Shown: positions 1 to 8,972 of the stretch, in pieces
Position numbering within the stretch: the first letter of the stretch is position 1
Layout: every line of letters starts with the position of its first letter
From: Streptomyces alboniger
GTDB taxonomy: Bacteria; Actinomycetota; Actinomycetes; Streptomycetales; Streptomycetaceae
Direction of reading: 5' to 3'
Assembly (NCBI RefSeq): GCF_008704395.1
Contig: NZ_CP023695.1
Coordinates: 7,898,787 to 7,962,786 of the forward strand
Length of the DNA stretch: 64,000 bases
Notes under the pieces: generated by a model
The model's database searches: none
Told to the model about the DNA's origin: nothing
Seen by the model: the letters and a program-made list of their open reading frames with translations, nothing else
Translations under genes and position numbers: made by a program

Positions 1-4
1 CAGC

Positions 5-1039
5 GTGCAGTGGTACGGCCACGCCCACGACAGCGGAGCGGACGGCTACGACTTCGGGGTCGCCTTCTACGTACGGAGCGGCCGGTACGTGATCGCCCTG
101 TCGCACAACGGCAGCGTGTCGGCCGGGTCCCGGGAGCACGACTGGGAGGAGATCCACCCGCCGAGGGACGACTTCAAGTCCATCCTGTCGGACCTCGTCA
201 ATGCCGAGGCCTCGATGAACATGCAGTACACCAGCCACATCGGCCAGACGCTGGAAGGCGTCGTCACCCTCGCGGTGAAGTGGGTCGTGGGGACCGCGGT
301 GGGCGTGACCGCCGGGGTGGTGATCTTCTTCGTGGTCGAGGTCGGATCCCTCGTCTACACCGGATCGTTCGGCGCCGGGTCGGTGGTCCTGGAGAACATC
401 CTGTGGTTCGCCGGCCCCGGGAACACCCTGCTGGCCGTGGCCGCTGCGGGCATCGCCGAACTCGCCTTCGACCACAAGGAGTTTCCGATCGAGGCCTATC
501 GCCTCATCAACGACCACGTCTTCGATGGAACACTCCCCGAGCGGGACCGGCTGCGCATCACCAACATCTCCGGCAATAAAGACGTGGACGGCTGGCATGT
601 GCCCTTCGTGATGCCGAGCATCGACGGCAGGATCCTCCTGAACCTGGGAGAAGCCGGCTTCGCCGACCCGGTCAACCTCGGCGTCGGCAGGGGCGGGGGC
701 GGCAGGGGGCACGCCATGATCCCGTACGAGGTCCTCGTCCACGAACTGGTCCACGCCTGGCAGATCGACCACACGGGATTCGCTCTCTCCTGGCTCGCCG
801 ACGCCCTGTCCTCCTCCCTCGACGGGCCCTCGGCCTACGAGTACGGGCCGCCGGGACCGGAGTTCGCGAGCGGCTTCACCATCGAGGGCCAGGCCGCCAT
901 CGTCCAGGACTGGTTCTACCAGTACGCCCGCAACACCGAGGATCCCGTTGCAGGCTTCCAGCAACTCACCAGCAACGAGGCGGTCACGGACCCCTACTTC
1001 CGTTACATCCACGACAACATCCGCACGGGCGCCTACTGA
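5..1039 (+). CDS. Membrane protein with HExxH metallopeptidase motif (5' partial)
   Basis: The frame is open at the window edge, so the GTG at base 5 is probably not the true start. The visible 344 residues have an N-terminal soluble part, two hydrophobic stretches (about 90-112 and 126-154) and a C-terminal soluble part with HELVHAWQ at 246-253. HExxH is the zinc-binding and catalytic signature of many metallopeptidases, so a membrane-anchored zinc protease is plausible. I do not recognise the family and cannot identify the third zinc ligand. Reading is clean to a TGA at 1039. Confidence 0.75.
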   Translation: MQWYGHAHDSGADGYDFGVAFYVRSGRYVIALSHNGSVSAGSREHDWEEIHPPRDDFKSILSDLVNAEASMNMQYTSHIGQTLEGVVTLAVKWVVGTAVGVTAGVVIFFVVEVGSLVYTGSFGAGSVVLENILWFAGPGNTLLAVAAAGIAELAFDHKEFPIEAYRLINDHVFDGTLPERDRLRITNISGNKDVDGWHVPFVMPSIDGRILLNLGEAGFADPVNLGVGRGGGGRGHAMIPYEVLVHELVHAWQIDHTGFALSWLADALSSSLDGPSAYEYGPPGPEFASGFTIEGQAAIVQDWFYQYARNTEDPVAGFQQLTSNEAVTDPYFRYIHDNIRTGAY

Positions 1040-1156
1040 GGATCGGCGCTGTCATCGGTCGCGCACCGGGGACGTCTAGGTACGGTGCACCCGAACGCAC
1101 GAAAGCCGTCCCGGCGGCACGGGGAAACACCACCGGGGCGGTTCGACCGTCCTGGC

Positions 1157-1477
1157 TTACGGCCCGCAGACGTCCAGGGTCTTCTCGTCCTCCGGGTCGG
1201 CCTCGGTGCGGAAGCCGGCCAGGGCGAGCGCCTCCCGGTACGGCCGAACCTCCTCCAGCGCCGTGGTCCGCTCGCCTATCGAGCAGGCCACCGAGAACCG
1301 CTTGCCGTCTCCTCCGCCCTCGACGACGAACCCGCCGCTCTTCTTCCCGAACTCCTTGCGCTTCGCCTTCCCCAGCACCTTGCGGATCACCTCGGCGTCC
1401 AGGGGGATCGGCCCGGTCTCATGATGCTGGGGTACCGAACGGCGATATCCGGGATCCGGTCCGGTGCCGCTGATCAC
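1157..1477 (-). CDS. Small hypothetical protein, N-terminus possibly replaced
   Basis: The frame gives 106 residues. The last 80 or so look like a real protein: charged, with GC-rich third positions, a Lys-rich stretch near 50-65 and a C-terminal DVCGP. The first 25 residues (Gly/Pro/His-rich) look unrelated. On the other strand this part abuts the phytoene-dehydrogenase-like fragment that begins near 1475, so the 5' end may be a deletion junction. Function unknown. Confidence 0.45.
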   Translation of the reverse strand: MISGTGPDPGYRRSVPQHHETGPIPLDAEVIRKVLGKAKRKEFGKKSGGFVVEGGGDGKRFSVACSIGERTTALEEVRPYREALALAGFRTEADPEDEKTLDVCGP

Positions 1478-1770
1478 CGCTGCATCGAGCGGTACGCGCC
1501 CGGCTTCGCCGACACGGTCATCGCGGCGCGCGGTGTGCCGGCAGCCGAGTACGAGACGTACAAGCCGAACTATCCCGGTGGCGACATCGGTGCGGGAGCC
1601 GTCACGCTCACACAGTCCGTGTGCCGACCGGTGCCCGCCTGGAATCCGTACCGCACACCCTTGCCCGGTGGGTACCCGTGTTCAGCGTCGACGCCTCCCG
1701 GCCCCAGCGTGCACGGTATGTGTGGGCACCTCGCCACCCGGGCCGCCCTGCACAGGGAGTTCAACATGCC
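1475..1770 (+). pseudogene. C-terminal fragment of a phytoene dehydrogenase-like FAD oxidoreductase
   Basis: One plus-strand frame reads IERYAPGFADTV, then NYPGGDIGAGAVTL, RPVPAWNPYRTPLPG and STPPGPSVHGMCG. I recognise this as the end of CrtI/phytoene-desaturase-like NAD(P)/FAD oxidoreductases, where the final GG-VHGM motif contributes to FAD binding. The upstream two thirds (Rossmann GxGxxG and substrate regions) are missing and no start is present. It is a dead remnant. Confidence 0.7.
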
Positions 1771-1929
1771 TACGGCTCCGCACCTGGGGCCCAAATCCAG
1801 CGCCTTTCAAGGAGGACCCCGAATGCGCCTCGTCCGTCCGGCCACGCCGCCGACATCCCCGCCGTCCGCACCCTCGTTCTGGGTGAGCGCAAAGGTAGCC
1901 GGTGAAATCCCCTGCGGCAGGAGAGGGGT

Positions 1930-2150
1930 GACCCGTCCTTGAGCATCACGTCGAACGAGGGGCGGGCCTCGGTGGTCGGTACGTCCTGGACGACTTCAGC
2001 GAAGGACTCCCGGGTGTGGGACTGTGTGACATCGGGTCCGTGTCCGAGGGCGGCGTGGCGGCGTCGCTGGAGCTGTTTCACCTCGCGCCAGTCGTAGGGC
2101 AGCCACTCGCCGAGCTGGATCCCGGCGCGCAGAAGAACATAGAGTTCACG
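1930..2150 (-). other. Unidentified coding remnant
   Basis: A minus-strand frame reads like protein (for example RELYVLLRAGIQLGEWLPYD, then REVKQLQRRRHAALG), with a well-behaved codon pattern but no start or ribosome binding site. It lies just downstream of an IstB fragment and may be another broken gene. No family assigned. The 1771-1930 stretch between it and the preceding remnant holds nothing I can support. Confidence 0.3.
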
Positions 2151-2195
2151 CGGGTGGGCGGGGCGATGGCCTCGTCGGCGACTCCCTCGCCGAGC

Positions 2196-2430
2196 TCAAC
2201 GAGATGGTCGACCAGTGGGGAGGGACTCGCACCCGGCATGCGCTCGGAAACCGAGCGCTGGACGCGCGTCCTGCACGAGGGCGGCCTCCGCAGCCTCCCG
2301 CAGCGGGAGGCAAAGAGGCTGGTTCTTGTTGATCCACTCGCACCTGGGCAGGGAGTGAACGGTTGTCGCGTCAATGTTCGGGTTGGCATCGAAGTCGAAC
2401 GGTCCGAAGCGACTACTCCCGCGGCCAGAC
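2196..2430 (-). pseudogene. istB: IstB-type ATPase fragment (IS21 family), N-terminal and central part
   Basis: Reading down from 2430, one frame gives FGPFDFDANPNIDATTVHSL, then CEWINKNQPLCL, which is the segment just before the Walker A loop in IS21 helper ATPases (usual form FDFDANPNIDPATIHTLATCEW). The expected GxxGTGKSH loop is absent: the frame goes into a Leu/Ala-rich run and stops at 2196. A neighbouring frame carries a LVDHLVEL-like stretch, consistent with a frameshifted continuation. Non-functional. Confidence 0.65.
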
Positions 2431-2454
2431 GCGTTCGTCTGGCCGCGGCTCTAC

Positions 2455-2600
2455 CAGCAACAGATGCACGGGCTGGTGCCCACCGGCCCGGATGCCCCGC
2501 TGTGGTGGGCGCGGGGTGCCAGTCTCGATGATGGCGCCGTTAAAGGTGAGGCGGTCGACGAGCCGAAGAGACCGCCACGGCCAGCTGAAAGGCTGTGAAG
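2455..2600 (-). pseudogene. istB: IstB-type ATPase fragment (IS21 family), C-terminal part
   Basis: The minus strand encodes RLVDRLTFNGAIIETGT, the conserved C-terminal motif of IstB helper ATPases (AAVVDRLTFGGNIIETGT in intact copies). It lies upstream, in transcription direction, of the N-terminal IstB fragment at 2196-2430, so the pieces are in the wrong order for one gene. They come either from two IS21 copies or from a rearranged one. Confidence 0.6.
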
Positions 2601-2730
2601 GAACCCCCCCTCTCTTACCTCCACGGACAGCAGGTCAGCGCGGCATCGCCTGTCACCCGTGCTGGGCATCAAGGCCCAATAGACTGCTCCAGCACACTGA
2701 GCACCCGAAGGCAGACGGCAGGGGGAGGAG

Positions 2731-3345
2731 GTGGAACTGACAGAGCGCGAGCTGACCAACCCTTGGGAGGGCGTTCTGATTTCTCCCGCGGCTGGCGCTG
2801 ACGTCGGCGTTCTGGTCTTGGCGGGCTCCAGCGGACGCATCGAACGTGAGAGAGCGCGCATCCTTGCCGAGCAAGGCATTGCGACCCTGGCGATCCGCTG
2901 GTTCGGTGGGCTCGGACAGTCTCCGGGAATCTGCGAAGTCCCCTTGGAAACCTTCATCGACGCCGTCGATCTTCTCCATGCCGGCGGGGCGCGCCGCATC
3001 GGCATCCTCGGCGTCTCCAAAGGGGCTGAAGCAGCTCTGCTCACCGCAGTGCACGACCCGCGCGTGGACGTGGTGATTGCGCTGTCGCCGACCTCGCGGG
3101 TCTGGTGCAACGTCGGACCAGGCCGCGACGGCGAACGGCTGCCCTACCGATCGTCCTGGACGTGGCGGGAGCAGCCACTTCCCTTCGTGCCGATGGACGA
3201 TTCCTGGGCTGATCTGCTGCTTGTCGCGGGAGGCGACGACGCGATGTGGCCGTCTCTGCCCTTCGCCGAACGGTTGGCGCAACGCCGGCGGTCAGCCGGT
3301 GCAAGCAATATCTGCTGGAGGCGACTGAAGAATGCCAGATCATGA
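2731..3345 (+). pseudogene. Acyl-CoA thioesterase/BAAT C-terminal-type alpha/beta hydrolase, C-terminally truncated
   Basis: A GTG start with a strong GGGGGAGGAG ribosome binding site opens a frame typical of the BAAT C-terminal family: a GVSKGAEAAL nucleophile elbow (Ser about residue 96) and the acid-residue motif GGDDAMWPS (about 167-175). Intact members are longer and carry a catalytic His in an H-x-x-x-GH segment after the acid motif. Here the frame runs into unrelated sequence after SAGASN and stops, so the His is lost. Probably inactive, although 5' expression signals remain good. Confidence 0.6.
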
Positions 3346-3425
3346 ACGCGTCACGAGATGCCCGGTCTGATCCGCATTAGCCTGGCCTCGTCGTGGTCCA
3401 GGGCGGCGAAAGGCGGTCCTGCCAG

Positions 3426-4076
3426 TCAGGACAGTCCACTTGACGGGCCGAAATCCAAGACACTCCCGGGCGGGACCGGTCCCTCGCCCGCGTAGGTATC
3501 GCCCGGCGATGCCGCTGGTGCGTCGGCGAGCGTCAGGCTGGGCCAGGGACCGGCGAGCGCTGCGTCGTCCAGGGTGATGCCGAGGTGTTCGAGCACGAGG
3601 GCCACCACCGGAGCCATCCCGGCGCCCTCGCCATCGTGTGCGGCGAGCGCCTCCTCTACCTGATCCCACCAGGGACCGAACGGTTCGGACCGGCTGTGCT
3701 CCATCCCGGGCTCGAAGTACTCGACGCACACTCCGTCGCGCCAGTACTGGAAGACGTCGATTCCCTCAGTGGTCGCCACACTGTACGTCTCCGTTCCCCG
3801 GGACAACTCCGTGAGCGCTTCCTCTCCAAAGCCGATGTCGCCGTCCTCCTCGACACAGAAGGCCCATTCGCCGATCCTGCCGGCCCGCAGCAGCGAGACC
3901 ATCCCGTTATCTGATTCGCCAGAGACCAAGTCCAAGGCCGCGTCCCGGTCGAGTAGACGTGCCTGGCCCGGGTCGGCCCCGTACCGGGCGAAGACCTCCT
4001 CGGGGCCGAGAGCGCGGGTGAAGGTAGCGCATATCCAAGCCCTCGCCCAGTCCAGCGAGTCCGCGTCTGCTTGCAT
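3426..4076 (-). CDS. DUF6461 family protein
   Basis: This 216-residue acidic soluble protein fits DUF6461, an actinobacterial family of unknown function. Characteristic parts are the N-terminal ATFTRALGPEEVFARYGADP segment, a central AFCVEEDGDIGFGEEALTEL segment and a DVFQYW/VEYFEPG beta-rich core. It has no signal peptide or membrane segment. A second, longer member lies at 30538-31602. The gene looks intact although it sits in a field of remnants. Confidence 0.7.
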   Translation of the reverse strand: MQADADSLDWARAWICATFTRALGPEEVFARYGADPGQARLLDRDAALDLVSGESDNGMVSLLRAGRIGEWAFCVEEDGDIGFGEEALTELSRGTETYSVATTEGIDVFQYWRDGVCVEYFEPGMEHSRSEPFGPWWDQVEEALAAHDGEGAGMAPVVALVLEHLGITLDDAALAGPWPSLTLADAPAASPGDTYAGEGPVPPGSVLDFGPSSGLS

Positions 4077-4277
4077 GATCGGCCTCCGTCATTCACCTGG
4101 CATTGGCTGCCAAAGTCGAGCTTTCCGGGCTCTCCGCGGTGCGCCAAGCACGTCGGGGGCCCGGATCATGATGCCCGGTTCATGCAGTGGGATCGGTACC
4201 GGGTAGGACGCCCGGTGGATTCCTGCCCGGTGAAGTCGATGCGGAAGGGGCCGCACGCGGCTGCATCAGCCCACCTG

Positions 4278-4670
4278 TCACGCCCGACCAGGACACCTCA
4301 ACATGATCCTGTTATGAGCTCTTAAGTGCGGCTGCCCAAGCCCCCCCTCAGAGGAAACCGGGGCCGCCGACACCTGATCATCCTTGAGGCCACCGTCCTC
4401 GACGACGCCTGCTGGCAGCCAGTTCACCTCGATGCCTGCCCTCTCCGCCAAGACCAGCACCGTGGCGACGAAGCCCTCGGACAGGGCGACCATGACTGCG
4501 TGACTCGTCCCCCGGTGCCACGCGAGCAGGGCGTCGACAAACTCCTTGAACGCGAGAGGGTCGATCTGGCACTCGTCAGCCGAGCCGGGAGGCCCCATTG
4601 GACGGGTTCCAAAGGGTCCGGTCACCCATGTCGTAGTACTGGCTCGATACAGCTCCTCCCTGCTGGTCAT
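4278..4670 (-). pseudogene. DUF6086 family pseudogene (internal deletion, frameshift, lost start)
   Basis: One frame from ATG 4670 gives 130 residues, but only the part from ADECQIDPLAFKEFVDALLAW onward matches DUF6086. The family N-terminus (QYYDMGDRTLWNPSNGASRL) is present in a different frame over about 4590-4645. The segment normally joining SRL to ADECQID is missing. In the correct N-terminal frame the codon after the AGGGAGGAGCT ribosome binding site (4651-4661) is GTA at 4648-4650, plausibly a mutated GTG start. Start loss, deletion and frame change together make it a pseudogene. Confidence 0.65.
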
Positions 4671-5019
4671 ACCGGCAATGCTCAAGCGTGCCAGGCGGGT
4701 GCCCTTCTGCCTCTCGTCACACCGTAGTCCCTGTCTAGGAGGCAGAACACGGCGCGCTGCCCGTGCTTCTCGGCGGCGGCGAGAAGGACGGACGGCCCCG
4801 CCACCGGGGGGATGGTGGCGGGGCCGTCGTGCTTGGAACGGGGGGAGCCGAGCTGCCTGATGTGCTGGTGCCCGGGAGTCGGGGCGGTATGCCTGATGCG
4901 GCGTCTTCGACTGCCGGCAGGTTCGCACAAGCGTCACCCCTGCCCGAGTCCGGCGGGCGTCACCATGTCCTTCAGGGGCGTCGGGCAAGGCGGCTGTTGT
5001 AGCGGTCCGTGCTGGTCAG

Positions 5020-5345
5020 TTGCGTGCCGTTGTCCTGGGGCGGGTGGCGACAGTCGTGCTCAGGTCCTCGGCGAGAGGGGTGTCGTTGGGGGCCGTGCCC
5101 GCCCAGGCGATGTGGCCGTCGGGGCGGACGAGGGCGGCACAGACACGGGTGAAGTCGGCGGGGAGCCGGAATGGGGCGGCGGTATGGACACGCAGCCCGG
5201 CGTGGGTGTGCCCCGGCGAGGCGGCCGCCGCCGGTGAGGGCCAGCAGGAGGTGGCCGTCGGCGCGCAGCAGAGCGAACAGGGGGTGTCGCCGAGGGTGAC
5301 GCCGGGGGGGGCGAAACAGTGCGCGATGGCGTGCTGACGAAGTCT
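5020..5345 (-). pseudogene. C-terminal remnant of an FAD-dependent aromatic monooxygenase
   Basis: A minus-strand frame contains FTRVCAALVRPDGHIAWAG, the end of the thioredoxin-like C-terminal domain of PheA/TfdB/MhpA-type monooxygenases (same motif as VRPDGHIGMICEHA in the intact monooxygenase at 55720-57282). The preceding ALLRADGHLLLAL strand is in another frame, so there is at least one frameshift. The FAD-binding and substrate domains are absent. Confidence 0.55.
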
Positions 5346-5588
5346 CCCGAAGAGGAAAGGTCCCGGAGGCTTCCCGGCGCCCGCTCTCACCTCTGGCGCT
5401 GTGCGCCGTGTACTGAACCGCGCTTCGCACGGTGCGCCGCCCACTCGCGGCCCTCGGTACCGGCGTATCGAGAAACGCGTACGTCACCGTAACCGTCCCC
5501 TGTTTCCATGGAGGCACGGACTACGGAGGGCCGTGCCGAGGCTTTGTGCTCCGGCTTCGGGAAGGTGCTTACGAAAGGGGCATGTGCC

Positions 5589-6767
5589 GTGTTATCCGGG
5601 AACGCTCGTCGGGGGCTGAGGAAGGCCGTGCTGGCCGCCGGTGTCGCCATGCTGATGGTGGCCCATGCCGGGCCCGCCACCGCCACCGCCACCGCCGTCC
5701 CGGCGCAAAGTGGTGGGAACGTGCAGAAGGCGATGGAGGAGTTGGCCAGGATTCCCGGGGTTGTTGGAGTCGTGGGCGGGGCCTACGCCGACGGGAAGTC
5801 CCTCGGTCTGGGCAGTGCAGGCTCCCGGCTGCTGGACGGGGAGGGCGGGAGGATCCCCGCGAACGCCCGCTTCCGGATCTGGTCACAGACCAAGCAGATG
5901 GTGGCCACCGTGGTACTGAAACTCGTCGAAAAGGGCGAGTTGGGGGTGGATGACAAGCTCGGTGACCTGCTGCCGGAGGTGGTGGAGAAGGACCTGGTGA
6001 CGCGGGCCGACGAGATCACGGTACGACAGATGATCCGGCACACCTCCGGCATTCCCGACTGGTACGCCGAGAAGCCGAACCCGGACGGGAGCGAGGGAGC
6101 CCCCTCGTTCGACGTGTTCGACTTTACGACCCCCTACCGGCCGCTGGATCTGGTGCGGTGGAGCCGTGATCGGCCCCGGACCGGGGAGCCGGGCGAGAAG
6201 TGGACCTACTCCAACACCAACTACACCCTTCTCGGCATGATCATCGAGAGGGTGACCGGCCATGACCTGGCCACCGAGCTGCGCACGCGCCTTTTCGAGC
6301 CGCTCGCGATGACCAGGAGCTACCTGATGGTCAAACCGCCGGACGGCGTCAAGGGGCCGCACGGCCACGGCTACTACCCCGACACCGATGGCAGGCCGCG
6401 CGACGTGGACCGGTACAACGCCGGCCTCGCGGGGGCAGGGGCCGGCGGGGTGGTCTCCACCGCGCACGACGTGAGCGCCTTCAACCGGGCGTTCTCTCAG
6501 GGCAAGCTGCTGCCGCCAGAACTCCAGCGAATCCTGACCGACCGGCCGGCCGCCGCCGCACACCTCCGAGGCCACAACAGCAACAGCAGTTGCAGCGATG
6601 ACTTCTCCATCACGGGCGGGTTGGCTCCAGGCTCCGTGGCCATGACCTTCTACTCGGCGGACGGACGTCGCCAGCTCGCGTTGTCATTCACCCTGAGCGT
6701 CAAGCCCAACGTCGTGCAGCTCGACTTGGGCAAGGCCGTGGAGAGCATCTTCTGCCCGTCCTCCTGA
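5589..6767 (+). CDS. Secreted serine hydrolase, class C beta-lactamase / D-Ala-D-Ala carboxypeptidase family
   Basis: I place the start at GTG 5589, which has GAAAGG about nine bases upstream and leaves a clean signal peptide (RRGLRK, then a hydrophobic run, then AHAGPATA). The 392-residue protein has the penicillin-recognising fold hallmarks: SQTK nucleophile motif (Ser99, Lys102), Tyr-Ser-Asn at 207-209 in TYSNTNY, and the long RHTSGIPDWY segment typical of PF00144. It probably acts outside the cell on D-amino-acid peptides or esters; the substrate cannot be told from sequence. The frame is open further upstream from 5508, but that start would bury the signal peptide. Confidence 0.85.
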   Translation: MLSGNARRGLRKAVLAAGVAMLMVAHAGPATATATAVPAQSGGNVQKAMEELARIPGVVGVVGGAYADGKSLGLGSAGSRLLDGEGGRIPANARFRIWSQTKQMVATVVLKLVEKGELGVDDKLGDLLPEVVEKDLVTRADEITVRQMIRHTSGIPDWYAEKPNPDGSEGAPSFDVFDFTTPYRPLDLVRWSRDRPRTGEPGEKWTYSNTNYTLLGMIIERVTGHDLATELRTRLFEPLAMTRSYLMVKPPDGVKGPHGHGYYPDTDGRPRDVDRYNAGLAGAGAGGVVSTAHDVSAFNRAFSQGKLLPPELQRILTDRPAAAAHLRGHNSNSSCSDDFSITGGLAPGSVAMTFYSADGRRQLALSFTLSVKPNVVQLDLGKAVESIFCPSS

Positions 6768-6839
6768 CCGGCGGCTCCGCGCTCTTCGGCGGCGTCACCC
6801 CAGTCGTGCATCGCGGCTGGGAAGAGCCGATGTTCGGCG

Positions 6840-7080
6840 ATACCCCGACGAAGCAGCCGCAGTCCTGTACGCGTACGTCGCTTCCACGCGAAATGACGGA
6901 CAGGCTTCCTTTCTGACCACCTCAGAAGGGAAGCCCGCCACCGATGAGAGCATCGAGCAGGTGCCGGCGGAGATCGCCGCATACGCACGGGCCAATGCCC
7001 TGGACCTCAGCACGCCGGGCTCCGGGGAGGGGCGGCCGTTGACAGTGATGTCCTCCAGCACGGGGCGAGGACGTCGATCT
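6840..7080 (+). other. Unidentified open fragment in the 6768-7144 gap
   Basis: No intact gene lies in this 377-base gap. One plus-strand frame (PDEAAAVLYAYVASTRNDGQ, later EQVPAEIAAYARANALDL) has convincing codon use but no start, and would need a frameshift near 6840 to join the preceding frame. It may be a gene remnant. No family recognised. Confidence 0.25.
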
Positions 7081-7144
7081 TCGCGCGCTGGTCGGCCGCC
7101 GTACGCGCGGACGGCCGTCGATCGTGGCGTGCCGCAGCGGCCGC

Positions 7145-7483
7145 TCAGAGATGGCCGTCCAGGACCTTCCGTACCTCGGTGATGGTCATAGGCCCTGTGC
7201 CGTGCGCCACCGCCTCTCCCTCCTTCAGCAGGACGTAGGACGGGGCTCCGGTGATCCCGTATCGCTCGGTTGCGGCCGGACAGCGCGTGATGTCGGCGCG
7301 GACGGCCGTCAGGCGGCCCGTGTAGTCGTCGGCGATGTCACTCACGACGAGGTCCATCACCTGGCAGGGCTCGATTGCCTTGGACCATGTCCCGGTGAAG
7401 TATGCGAGGACCGGAACTCCGCTCATCCCGAGGATGAAATCGAACTCCGCGTCCTCACGGGGGCGGTGAACCCGCTTCGACAT
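7145..7483 (-). CDS. Thioredoxin-like protein lacking the CxxC motif
   Basis: The 112-residue length and layout match a thioredoxin domain: VPVLAYFTGTW, a central VRADITRCPAATERYGI strand and GITGAPSYVLLKEGE with the cis-Pro loop. The usual WCGPC is replaced by W33-SKAIEP-C40, so only the later cysteine remains and classical dithiol exchange is impossible. It could act as a monothiol or scaffold protein. A GGAG lies just upstream of ATG 7483. No signal peptide, so cytosolic. Confidence 0.75.
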   Translation of the reverse strand: MSKRVHRPREDAEFDFILGMSGVPVLAYFTGTWSKAIEPCQVMDLVVSDIADDYTGRLTAVRADITRCPAATERYGITGAPSYVLLKEGEAVAHGTGPMTITEVRKVLDGHL

Positions 7484-7745
7484 GGCAGCTCCTGACCTCT
7501 CGTTCCGTCATTCCCTCCCCATCATCCCCCGCGCGGTGTGCCAGGCCGGCCCGGTCGGTCGCCTCGTTGACCCGTCGGAGGAGAGGCACGGGCCCACCCG
7601 CCCCGCCGGTCACCCGGACGCCGTGAAAGCCTGATACCGCTCTTCCCCGGGCCGCATGAGCCAGCTGACGGCACCGCGCACCCGGAGAGCCAGGCACGAT
7701 TCCTGGACCGCTCGCGGACGCGGTCGTGGACGGTCGAAGTACGCG

Positions 7746-8885
7746 TCAGCTGACCCGAAGACCGACCGCCAGCGTCAGTTCAAGGACCCGGTGTGGCGAT
7801 GTGAGATCCGGAAACAGCTCCCGCAACTGCGACATCCGGTACCGGACCGTCTGGGGATGGACGAACAACGCCGCCGCCACTTCGTCCCGTCTGCCCTGGT
7901 GCAGCAGCCACGTCCGCAAGGTCTCCTCCAGCCGCTGTGCGGTGGCGGCAGGCAAGGTCCGCAAGGGTGCGAGGGCTCGGGCTCGCAGGTCTGCGTACGC
8001 GTCCACGTCGGCGCTCAGCACCAGCTCGGGCAGGTGGTCCTCGGTGTCGCGGATATCAGAGGAGAGGGAGCGCGCGCGTACGGCTCGTGCGTACGAGGCG
8101 GACGCACGAGCCCATGGCCGGGCCGGGCCGACCACTGCGGTGCGGTCGGTCAGCTGCCGCAAGAGATGTGATCGGTCGGCATCGGCGACGAGCAGCACGC
8201 CGGTGGCGTCCGGCAGATCGTCGAGGACGAGGGTGCTCGGGTCGAGCGCGCGGTAGGCAGGCCGGGCCTGGGCGGCGGGTAGCAGGACCGCAGTCAGCGA
8301 AACCGGAGGCTGCCACCCAGCCCGTTGAGCAGAGGCCATCAGCACATCCGGGCTCGCGCCGGCGAGGAGGTCGCGGGCCAGCTGTTCCAGGTGGCGCTCG
8401 TGGGCCCTGCCCCGTGCGGCCAGTTCGTCGGCATGGCCCGCCGCGCTCGCGGCGGAGAGCTCGTCGATGTAGGCGAAGGTCAGCTCGGCGAACTTGGCGA
8501 CCTCGGCGGCGGGCAGACCTGCGGGTACGGCACCTGCTGCCAGGCATCGCCAGGCCACGCGGGCGCCGACGCGGTAGGCGCTGAGCAGGGCGTCCATCGA
8601 ACGGCCGTCGCGTACCTCGCCGCGGCCCAGCTCGTAAGCTGCGTCGCCGGCGTCGCCGCCCGTGGTCTTCCCGCTCGCGAGGTCCAGGTAGTGGCCCAGG
8701 GCGGTGCGGACGGATCGGCGGATGGTGGCGCCCATGCGGCCCGAAAGGGCGTTGGCGTAGGAGGGGACCTCGTCGATGATCGCTTGGACGACCTCGTCGG
8801 CGGTGGTCTTCAGTGCGGCCCGAAGTACGGTGACCGTCGTCTCATCCAGGGCCAGTTCGCTGGCCCTCCGGATTGCATGGCTCAC
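7746..8885 (-). CDS. PucR-type transcriptional regulator
   Basis: This is a cytosolic protein of about 380 residues. A helical N-terminal half (RHLEQLARDLLAG region) is followed by a C-terminal PucR helix-turn-helix: TLRTWLLHQGRRDEVAAALF, then VHPQTVRYRMSQLRELF. I prefer GTG 8885, nine bases after GGGAA; the frame can be extended to a TTG at 8906. It is divergently transcribed from the ferredoxin reductase/desaturase pair with under 100 bases between, so it very likely controls that pair, as regulators beside DesA3-type genes commonly do. Confidence 0.85.
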   Translation of the reverse strand: MSHAIRRASELALDETTVTVLRAALKTTADEVVQAIIDEVPSYANALSGRMGATIRRSVRTALGHYLDLASGKTTGGDAGDAAYELGRGEVRDGRSMDALLSAYRVGARVAWRCLAAGAVPAGLPAAEVAKFAELTFAYIDELSAASAAGHADELAARGRAHERHLEQLARDLLAGASPDVLMASAQRAGWQPPVSLTAVLLPAAQARPAYRALDPSTLVLDDLPDATGVLLVADADRSHLLRQLTDRTAVVGPARPWARASASYARAVRARSLSSDIRDTEDHLPELVLSADVDAYADLRARALAPLRTLPAATAQRLEETLRTWLLHQGRRDEVAAALFVHPQTVRYRMSQLRELFPDLTSPHRVLELTLAVGLRVS

Positions 8886-8972
8886 GTTTTTGTTCCCTGC
8901 GAACAATTCAGTCGACCAGATTTACGTCCTGCGGTCAGGACTTTACGCCTTGAGGCGCAGCAAGCTGGAGTC
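8886..8972. promoter_or_regulatory. Divergent promoter region with two short inverted repeats
   Basis: The gap between the PucR gene and the reductase holds TTGTTC-5 nt-GAACAA (8890-8906) and GTCCTG-CGGT-CAGGAC (8926-8941), the second flanked by two TTTACG words (8921 and 8942). These are reasonable operator candidates for the PucR regulator. GGAG at 8967-8970 serves the reductase. Confidence 0.45.

Noticed and set aside
8325..8972. N-terminal extension of the ferredoxin reductase
   Set aside because: It is antisense to the PucR gene and not protein-like; ATG 8973/8976 has its own GGAG.
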